Assembly (NCBI GenBank): GCA_021399435.1
Contig: JAJTUP010000009.1
Coordinates: 1,116,001-1,180,000, forward strand
Direction of reading: 5' to 3'
DNA: 64,000 nucleotides
Source: Diaporthe sp. PMI_573
Lineage: Eukaryota > Ascomycota > Sordariomycetes > Diaporthales > Diaporthaceae
Shown one piece after another: positions 56,722-64,000 of this stretch; the first letter of the stretch is position 1; every line of letters starts with the position of its first letter. The notes under the pieces are model-generated. The model saw only the letters and a list, made by a program, of their open reading frames with translations. It searched no databases and was not told where the DNA came from. Position numbers and translations under genes: made by a program.

Positions 56722-58370
56722 CTAATCTTCGTCCATAGATTCATCCCCATTCCCCTCGCCCTCTTCCTCCTCCTCTTCATCATCATCAGAGTCGCTCTCA
56801 TCATTCGCAACACCAACAAACCTCTCCTTGACCTCTTCATCCGGCTTGGCATCGGGCAATTTGCCAGCAAACGCACGACGAACGGTCACATTCGTGCTGG
56901 TGTCCCAGATGTGCATTGTGCCTTTGCTGCCAGCCACTGCCAACCGGAATGCGACCTCTGGATCGGGCCCAAATGTCGTAGAGAATACCTTACCGACATC
57001 AAGGTCACGAGAGACCACCAAAGAAGGCCCTGAGGGTTGTATATTCCAGAGCTTCACTGTCTTGTCTGTAGACCCCGTCACCATGAAACCCGGTATCGCA
57101 GTGTTGAGGTCGAATGACGAAACGGACTGGTCGTGTGCCTGCAGAGTCCATACGGCCTTGCTCTTGGCCGGGTCTGAAGGCACGTTCCTGACGTCGTAGT
57201 AGTGGACAACACCATTCTCCGTAGTGACGAAGAAGAAGTTGGGGTCGTGCGGATCCCACCGCACGTTCTCGACGTCGCTCTCAACACCCCATCTGGACGG
57301 CTTCGCCTCCGGCGCCCGCATGTCTGATGCGACGACGGTGCGGTCGTAACTGCCACTGAGGAGGACCGTAGACTCCACGGCATGCCATGCGAGGGAGCAG
57401 ACCTTGTCGGTGTGGTAGGTGTAAGACTTGGCGCACTTTGAGGTGTGCAGATCCCACAGCTTGACGGTTTTGTCGGCCGAGGCAGAGGCGAGGAGATTCC
57501 TGTGTTTCCTGTTCGCTGCAAGAGACAGCACTGCGTCGACATGGTACTCGTCGTTGGCCTTCTTCGACTTCTTCTTCTTTTTCTTCTTCTCGTCCGCCGG
57601 GTTGCCTCCTTGTCCCAGAATAGCATTTGGGTACATGCAGTCCACTGTGTCGAGATCCCAGAGCTCGATATCCGGGTCCATGGTACCAACGGCGACAAAA
57701 TTGGCCGTCGCATCCTTGTCGATGCTCGACTTTCCGCAAGCGATGTCCAGCCACTCGACACACAGAGGTATGGCGGGGAGCATGATGTCGTGGTGTACGT
57801 AGAGATTGTCGGAATCATCTTCGTATACGTAGACCTCCAGATGAGCCAGCTCGTCCTCGACCTTTGCTGCGAGCACCAGGTTGTCTGTGGCAAGAATCTG
57901 CAGGTTCTCCCGCTCCTCGTTGTCATCCACGTCGTCGGGTATCGTAATGTAGGGGTCCTCCTTGTTGTTTTCGTAGTATGCGAGTGACTTGACGTTTCCA
58001 AACATGCCCATGCTCTGCGCAACTTCTATGTCCTCCTCTGGGTCGTCGTCGTAATGCTCTAGGTCGTATTCTTTCAGGTCGTCGTCAATCTCGATGCTGC
58101 AACAATGTTAGCAAAGAACAGTACCAGGGCCCAAACATGCCGCGCGTACTCATCCTTGATTCCGTCAGTCGCCTTCTTCGAGTCCTCCGTGTCTGAGCTA
58201 CCCTTTTCCTCCTTTGCTTTGGCCTCTTCGAGGTCGTCGTTTGCATCATCCAAGTTGAGCTTGGCCAGCGAGGCGATGCGCTCGAACTCTTCCTCGTCAA
58301 AGTCATACTTTTGTGGGAAGGGCGCCGCGAAGCCCCGCGGTGCCCATGTTGCCGTTGTGATCATAGACAT
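56722..58370 (-). CDS. PWP1: WD40 ribosome-biogenesis protein Pwp1
   Basis: Two exons (58370-58150, 58096-56722) give 531 residues. The N-terminus MSMITTATWAPRGFAAPFPQKYDFDEEEFERIA is typical of Pwp1, followed by an acidic segment. WD repeats cover about 150-480, for example KTVKLWDLHTSK, SGSYDRTV, STDKTVKLWNI and GTMHIWDTST. A Lys run at about 206-215 (EKKKKKKKSKK) interrupts the repeats. The C-terminal 25 residues are strongly acidic. Pwp1 acts in the nucleolus in early 60S assembly. The intron is 53 bp with GTACGC and GCTAAC...GCAG, in phase 2. Confidence 0.95.
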
Positions 58371-58836
58371 CTTGGAGACTGGACCACAAAAATGCGTAGC
58401 TTATTTGTGACTGGAAGTAGAACAATTTTGAGAATTGGCCGCAAATCTCGAGTTACTGGGGAAACTTTTTGGTAAACGGCCTTATCGATAAGCGAACCCT
58501 TGTGCTCTAGGCATTGAGTTGGTGGTTTGCCGACAGCTAGTGCTTCCCCATACCTCGTGCTTGACAGCTTCGCAAATCCCGGTGGATGGTGGAAGGCCTC
58601 GAAGGTACTAGGAGCAGCAAAATTTGGCCATCGCAGACACCATTGCTAGAAGGCATTGTTTCATTGGGCTCGGTCCATGACAACACGGCGATAAAAGAAG
58701 ACTATTTCCGTAGGGGAAACCCACGACAGGGGGGCGACGAACCGTCACACTACAGCTAGGACCGAGGGAAGACGCCTTTCGTCCGAAAGCCAAGGACCTG
58801 GAAGTCGGCACAGATCAGAGTTCTCATATAACGATA
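58371..58836. other. PWP1/PRP16 divergent upstream region
   Basis: A 466-bp shared promoter. A run around 58480-58492 reads GGCCTTATCGATAAG, containing the palindrome CTTATCGATAAG with two inverted GATA cores. No gene is seen. Confidence 0.45.
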
Positions 58837-61794
58837 ATGGACCGCGACAGCAGGGACCCCAAGCGGAGGAGGCTAAACTTCAACCCCCTGCGATCCGATG
58901 ACCGCTGGGGCGATGCACCTGCGCGGAACGGCCGCTTCTCATCAGGCCGCTCGACGCCCCGTGGCAACCGCGACGTGGCCACACCCGAGCCTGCCAAAGC
59001 CGACGACGACTTCGGGGCGCAGGATCAAGACGATACAGCCCTCGACCGCGACTGGTATGCCGGGGACGAATTCGGGCACGCCTTTGGCGATGAGTCCCAC
59101 AACCCCTTCGGAGCGTACACAGTGGCGGAGTCGCAGGAGGCCGAGCGCGCACTGGTCGAGAAGCGCGTGGGCCGGTTCGACAAACAGAGCGCACGGCAGG
59201 CCCAGAAACAAAAGGAGATCGATGCTTGGGAGACGAACCGGATGCTGTCTTCGGGAGTAGCGCAGCGCCGCGGGCAGGAGTTCGAGGATGACGAGGACAC
59301 CATGCGTGTGCACCTGCTGGTCCACGATCTACGCCCGCCATTCTTGGACGGAAGGACGATATTCACCAAACAACTGGACCCAGTGCCCGCGGTACGGGAC
59401 TACCAGAGCGATATGGCCGTGTTTAGTCGAAAGGGAAGTAGGGTTGTCAAGGAAAGGAGACAGCAGCGGGAGAGGCAGAAACAGGCGCAGGAAGCCACCA
59501 ACATCGCTGGCACGACGTTAGGAAATGTCATGGGCGTGAAGAACGACGACGACACGGACAGCGCGCTGCCCGTGCTGAAGGAAGAGGACGGCAAGGAGCC
59601 CCAGCCCCAGTCGAACAAGTTCAGCGAGCACATGTCCAAGAACGACGGCGCGAGCAACTTCAGCCAGAGCAAAACGCTGCGGGAGCAGCGCGAGTTCCTC
59701 CCGGCCTTCGCGGTGCGCGAAGATCTCTTGCGCATCATCCGGGACAACCAGGTGGTCATCGTGGTGGGTGAGACCGGTTCCGGCAAGACGACGCAGCTCA
59801 CGCAGTTTCTCTACGAGGACGGATATGGCAACAGGGGCATGATCGGGTGTACCCAACCCCGCCGCGTGGCGGCCATGAGTGTTGCAAAACGTGTTAGCGA
59901 AGAGATGGAGTGCAAGCTGGGCGGCACTGTTGGCTACGCGATTCGGTTTGAGGACTGCACGAGCAAAGAGACGGTCATTAAGTACATGACTGATGGTGTC
60001 CTCCTCAGGGAGTCTCTGAACGAGCAAAATCTGGACCGCTACTCTTGCGTTATCATGGACGAGGCTCACGAGAGGGCGCTGAACACCGACGTGCTCATGG
60101 GCCTTTTCAAGAAAATCCTGCAGAGGCGCCTGGACCTAAAGCTCATCGTTACCTCGGCGACGATGAACTCGAAGCGATTTTCTGACTTCTTCGGGGGTGC
60201 ACCAGAATTTGTCATCCCCGGCCGCACATTCCCAGTGGATGTAATGTTCCACAGGTCACCGGTCGAGGACTATGTGGACCAAACCGTACAGCAAGTGCTG
60301 TCGATCCATGTCTCGCAAGGACAAGGAGATATTCTTGTCTTTATGACCGGCCAGGAAGACATCGAGTGTACTTGTGACCTGATTCAAGAGCGGCTCAATG
60401 CTCTGAATGATCCACCAAAACTCAGCATCCTTCCCATCTACAGCCAAATGCCCGCAGATTTACAGGCCAAAATTTTTGACAGAGCGGCTCCAGGTGTGCG
60501 AAAATGTATCGTGGCTACCAACATCGCCGAGACCAGTCTCACGGTCGACGGTATCATGTACGTTGTCGATGCTGGGTACTCGAAGCTCAAAGTCTACAAC
60601 CCGAGGATGGGTATGGACACGCTGCAGATCACTCCCATCTCACAAGCCAACGCAGGCCAGAGATCAGGCCGTGCAGGAAGAACCGGCCCAGGAAAGGCCT
60701 ACCGCCTCTTCACGGAGAAGGCGTTCAATGACGAGCTGTACATACAGACCATTCCAGAGATACAGAGGACCAACCTGGCCAACACCGTGTTGCTCATCAA
60801 GTCCCTCGGCGTAAAGGACCTCCTAGACTTCGACTTCATGGACCCACCCCCGCAGGAGACAATCACCACATCTCTCTTCGACCTGTGGGCCCTGGGTGCC
60901 CTCGACAACATCGGCGAGCTGACGGACCTCGGCACCAAGATGAACGCCTTCCCGATGGACCCGTCGCTGGCCAAGCTGCTCATCATGTCGGAGGAGTACG
61001 GCTGCAGCGAGGAGATGGTGACGATCGTGTCGATGCTGAGCGTGCCCAACGTCTTCTTCCGCCCAAAGGAGCGTCAGGAGGAATCCGACGCCGCGCGGGA
61101 GAAGTTCTTCGTCCCCGAGTCGGACCACCTGACGTACCTGCACGTGTACTCGCAGTGGAAGTCCAACGGGTACAGCGACAGGTGGTGCTCGCAGCACTTC
61201 CTGCACTCCAAGTCGCTGCGGCGGGCCAAGGAGGTGAGGGACCAGCTGCTGGACATCATGCGCATGCAGAAGATGGAGATGGTGTCGTGCGGGACCGACT
61301 GGGACGTGATCCGCAAGTGCATCTGCAGCGGCTACTACCACCAGGCCGCCAAGGTGAAGGGCATCGGCGAGTACATCAACCTGCGCACGAGCGTCACCGT
61401 GCAGCTGCACCCGACGAGCGCGCTGTATGGGCTCGGGTTCCTCCCGGACTACGTGGTGTATCATGAGCTCATCCTCACGAGCAAGGAATACATGTCGACG
61501 GTGACGAGCGTCGACCCGCACTGGCTAGCAGAGCTGGGTGGCGTCTTCTACTCAGTCAAGGAGAAGGGCTACTCCGCGAGGGATAAGAGGGTCATCGAGA
61601 CCGAGTTCAACCGGAAGATGGAGATCGAGGCCCAGATGGCGGAGGACAAGAGAAAGCAGGAGGAGAAGCTAGCCTCGGAGGACCAGGTCAAGTCAAGCAA
61701 CAGCACCAGCGCGGCGAAGAAGAAGATCGTCACGTCTGGAGCGGTCAAGAAACCGGTCGTAAAGAGACGGGGTGGTGGGATGGCCTTCAGGTAG
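58837..61794 (+). CDS. PRP16: Spliceosomal DEAH-box ATPase Prp16
   Basis: Intronless gene of 985 residues. The N-terminal 295 residues are charged, with Prp16/DHX38 features: [14 protein letters not shown] and [13 protein letters not shown]. Motif I is GETGSGKT at 311-318, motif II DEAH at 408-411, motif III SAT near 440 and motif [10 protein letters not shown] at 608-615. These are followed by the winged-helix, ratchet and OB-fold domains of the DEAH family and a Lys-rich tail. Prp16 remodels the spliceosome after the first step of splicing. The ATG at 58837 has an A-rich context (CGATAATGG). The length is slightly below yeast Prp16 (1071) and human DHX38 (1227), owing to a shorter N-terminus. 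Confidence 0.94.
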   Translation: MDRDSRDPKRRRLNFNPLRSDDRWGDAPARNGRFSSGRSTPRGNRDVATPEPAKADDDFGAQDQDDTALDRDWYAGDEFGHAFGDESHNPFGAYTVAESQEAERALVEKRVGRFDKQSARQAQKQKEIDAWETNRMLSSGVAQRRGQEFEDDEDTMRVHLLVHDLRPPFLDGRTIFTKQLDPVPAVRDYQSDMAVFSRKGSRVVKERRQQRERQKQAQEATNIAGTTLGNVMGVKNDDDTDSALPVLKEEDGKEPQPQSNKFSEHMSKNDGASNFSQSKTLREQREFLPAFAVREDLLRIIRDNQVVIVVGETGSGKTTQLTQFLYEDGYGNRGMIGCTQPRRVAAMSVAKRVSEEMECKLGGTVGYAIRFEDCTSKETVIKYMTDGVLLRESLNEQNLDRYSCVIMDEAHERALNTDVLMGLFKKILQRRLDLKLIVTSATMNSKRFSDFFGGAPEFVIPGRTFPVDVMFHRSPVEDYVDQTVQQVLSIHVSQGQGDILVFMTGQEDIECTCDLIQERLNALNDPPKLSILPIYSQMPADLQAKIFDRAAPGVRKCIVATNIAETSLTVDGIMYVVDAGYSKLKVYNPRMGMDTLQITPISQANAGQRSGRAGRTGPGKAYRLFTEKAFNDELYIQTIPEIQRTNLANTVLLIKSLGVKDLLDFDFMDPPPQETITTSLFDLWALGALDNIGELTDLGTKMNAFPMDPSLAKLLIMSEEYGCSEEMVTIVSMLSVPNVFFRPKERQEESDAAREKFFVPESDHLTYLHVYSQWKSNGYSDRWCSQHFLHSKSLRRAKEVRDQLLDIMRMQKMEMVSCGTDWDVIRKCICSGYYHQAAKVKGIGEYINLRTSVTVQLHPTSALYGLGFLPDYVVYHELILTSKEYMSTVTSVDPHWLAELGGVFYSVKEKGYSARDKRVIETEFNRKMEIEAQMAEDKRKQEEKLASEDQVKSSNSTSAAKKKIVTSGAVKKPVVKRRGGGMAFR

Positions 61795-63195
61795 AACACC
61801 CAACGGTTCTGACGAGGCCATCCTCGATGGTTCCGTTCACATTGGCGAGCGGGACGCATTATGACCTACAACCATCTGGCGGACAAATAATATCCTGAAA
61901 CTCAGCAAATGCCTGACGACCACATCATTCTGAAGCGTCAATGAAAGGAGTGCATGATTGTGTGACCATACTGCAGGCCGCACTTGGCACACCATGTGGG
62001 TGTACACGGCACAGGAAATCGGCTGTTGTATGATACGAAGGAGCAAGAACAAAGCCTTGCCTCGCACATACTTTGAGCCCCGTGAAGCATTCGCAGGTTT
62101 GATGATCTTCTTGATCGCTCTTAGCCCAGGCGGCCGGGTATGCGAATGCGGTGAGTGCTTGAATTACTGACCAGAGACATCGTCCAGATCGGGATCTTCC
62201 CTGAGAGCGGGAGCGACACCTGCAGATCATTTGAGCTCTTTCCTGGTAAGACGTTGCCAGTTTTGGTCTTGGCCACAACACCTATCTGCCGATTTTGGGC
62301 AAGTCATATTGCAAGCTAACACGGACGCTACAGCAGACGTGGAAACGCTTTCACTTCACACGTGTTGTACCCGCTGGAAGCGTTGGGACCAGGAGTTTGA
62401 TGTTACTGTGTAGACGCGAAATGGCTGTTTAAGAAGATGGCATGGGAAGCTTCCGATTGTGGACCAAATGGCATGCTTGGATGGATAGCTGGACCAAAAT
62501 CGTGGGTGTGTGGTGCGGTGACCGGCCATTACACAGGCGTCTGGCGCGCGCAAAGGCATTAAAGCCGCGGTTGTGTGGCCGTTGGCACAGGGTGCTTGTC
62601 TCGTGCGGTCCCACAGAACCTGCCGCCGGCGCAGTTCGTCAACGAGCGGCAAGGTCTTGAAGATGAGCTGACAGGCTGGGCAGATCGGGCGAGACAGGCG
62701 TACAGAGAGCTCTTGGGGCGACACTTGGGGCTCAGGGACGACTGGCTTGGTTGGCTGTGGAGGCCTTGGAGGGTTGGAACATTGTCCCAATGGGAGAAAC
62801 GCCTGGCCACGGTCGGTTTCATCGACAGGCAGCTAGGCCGCTTGAGGTAGCTGGGGGTGCGGATCGCCCTCTGGGTCATCCCTGCTCGGTGACTTTGACT
62901 CACGGCGGACGAATGATAGGCAGAGTTGGATACCCGATCGTCGATGGACCCTTGGTTCCACGCGGGTGTCTCTCGATGCTCACAAACCCGCGGGCGTGGC
63001 ATTCGACCTTCGAGATCCAGTCGTTGAGCAGTCAAGTTGATTCTCGCCCATGAGCCGCGTTGTCGAGCTAGTCGACCGGAACTGAGGGAGGAAAATAGAC
63101 CGGGTGAGGGCCGAAGCTACCTAGCTATGGCGCCCGCTCGAGTTGGGTGATCATCAGTGCGCTCCCGATTGTTTTAACGGATGATCTGATGTAAA

Positions 63196-63221
63196 CCAGC
63201 CAACCAGCCAACCAGCCAACC
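63196..63221 (+). repeat. CCAGCCAA octamer array
   Basis: About three tandem copies of CCAGCCAA. Confidence 0.85.
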
Positions 63222-63513
63222 GGCCATTGTACCACCCGGGGTGGTAGCGTGGCAACCCAAGAGCCGGTAGGTGCGTGGTTTCTTTTGCGGGCCACGTCAA
63301 GATCGATCAAGCGGCTAAGAGTCTTCGACAGGATGCATCGTATGCACGTACAGATGGCCCAAAGAGGGAGTAGTGCATGCACAGTCAGATAGCCTGTCTA
63401 CGTGTGCACATGGCACAGCAGATGTGAGTAAGAGGGGGCACGGCAAAAGCGGGCAATGAGAATCATGCAGGTTCCGAAGTGGCTCTGCACGCTCTGGTCG
63501 GTCGACCAGAAAA

Positions 63514-63529
63514 GACCAGACCAGACCAG
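63514..63529 (+). repeat. GACCA pentamer array
   Basis: Three tandem GACCA copies, next to the near-palindrome GGTCGGTCGACC. Confidence 0.75.
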
Positions 63530-64000
63530 GACAGGACGGGAGAGGATAAAAACAGTGCAGTGCAGGTGGGCCGCTGCTACTTTACTGGTGGTCCAATATG
63601 CAGGCGCAGGTGCGATTGCGACTGCGGGTGACATCCCCTCCTGGTTCCTGCGTCGTCCCTGCCCAAATGAGATTAGAGAGGACTTGACCCCCGCCAATCA
63701 ATGCTCCCCCCCTGCTGCGAGACCAGGGTGCGGAGTCACTGCACCATCCCCGTGTGCCACACAGAGCATCCGCGCAGGCTAACAGGCTCTGGACCATTGA
63801 ACTTGACAGTCCACAGCCGGGAGGCAAACCGAAGTTTGTTTCTGGTTGCCAGTTGCAGTGTGGGTGGGAATGTTTACGTGGCAATCGATTCCGAATCCCC
63901 GATCAAGGCTACCTACCGTATGGGCTCGGGGCTTCGAGAGACAATAAAAGCAGAGATCGGAACTGCTATGCAAACTCACCTACACAGTAATCATGTAATG

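Larger units (their letters stand above)
61795..64000. other. Downstream region with no recognised gene
   Basis: 2.2 kb to the window edge. Overlapping ORFs of up to 158 codons on both strands lack domains. It contains a CCAGCCAA array (63196-63221) and a GACCA array (63514-63529). The start or end of a gene beyond the window cannot be excluded. Confidence 0.4.

Overview
The window is nuclear DNA of a filamentous ascomycete (Pezizomycotina). Sordariomycetes is the best guess; no genus is claimed. The evidence is short GT-AG introns (51-229 bp) with CTNAC-type branch sites, GC-rich exons, and typical mould families: a DUF3405 membrane protein, a Zn(II)2Cys6 regulator, a SulP-STAS-cyclic-nucleotide fusion, and a class II p24 protein next to ARF1. 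No bacterial or viral genes, transposons, CRISPR arrays, tRNAs or rRNAs were recognised.

Layout. 0.8-3.5 kb: DUF3405 type II membrane protein. 5.3-8.3 kb: EMP24 and ARF1, head to head. 10.1-12.5 kb: mitochondrial disaggregase HSP78. 12.8-13.2 kb: apparently non-coding spliced leader whose intron carries a box C/D snoRNA with a 13-nt match to 25S rRNA. 13.9-15.8 kb: purine enzyme ADE16/17. 16.4-17.2 kb: GINS subunit PSF1. 19.6-23.3 kb: Vsb1-like vacuolar transporter. 24.6-26.1 kb: DUF202 membrane protein. 26.5-27.6 kb: intronless sedoheptulose-bisphosphatase-like phosphatase. 28.6-28.9 kb: Cys-rich orphan in an AT-richer stretch. 29.9-30.7 kb: SHR3-type chaperone. 32.1-35.0 kb: SAM-PH protein. 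35-43.7 kb: no gene recognised. 43.7-46.1 kb: Zn2Cys6 regulator. 46.1-50.5 kb: no protein gene, but a candidate telomerase RNA. 50.6-52.0 kb: Cys-rich single-pass surface protein. 52.5-53.7 kb: SOD-fold mitoribosomal protein. 54.6-61.8 kb: TLS1/C9orf78-like splicing factor, acylphosphatase, PWP1 and the DEAH helicase PRP16. 61.8-64 kb: no gene recognised.

Most protein genes are housekeeping: membrane traffic (EMP24, ARF1, SHR3), mitochondrial proteostasis and translation (HSP78, mS42), purine synthesis, replication (PSF1), ribosome assembly (PWP1) and splicing (PRP16, TLS1). The most interesting signals are non-coding. A 13-nt telomeric C-strand unit resembling a telomerase-RNA template lies in a gene-free interval, and about 1.07 kb downstream on the same strand is an ATAAGT element. 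That hexamer is the non-canonical 5' splice site described for 3'-end processing of Neurospora telomerase RNA. The second signal is the intronic C/D snoRNA beside HSP78. Exon boundaries were read by eye from splice consensus and reading-frame continuity, with no transcript data.
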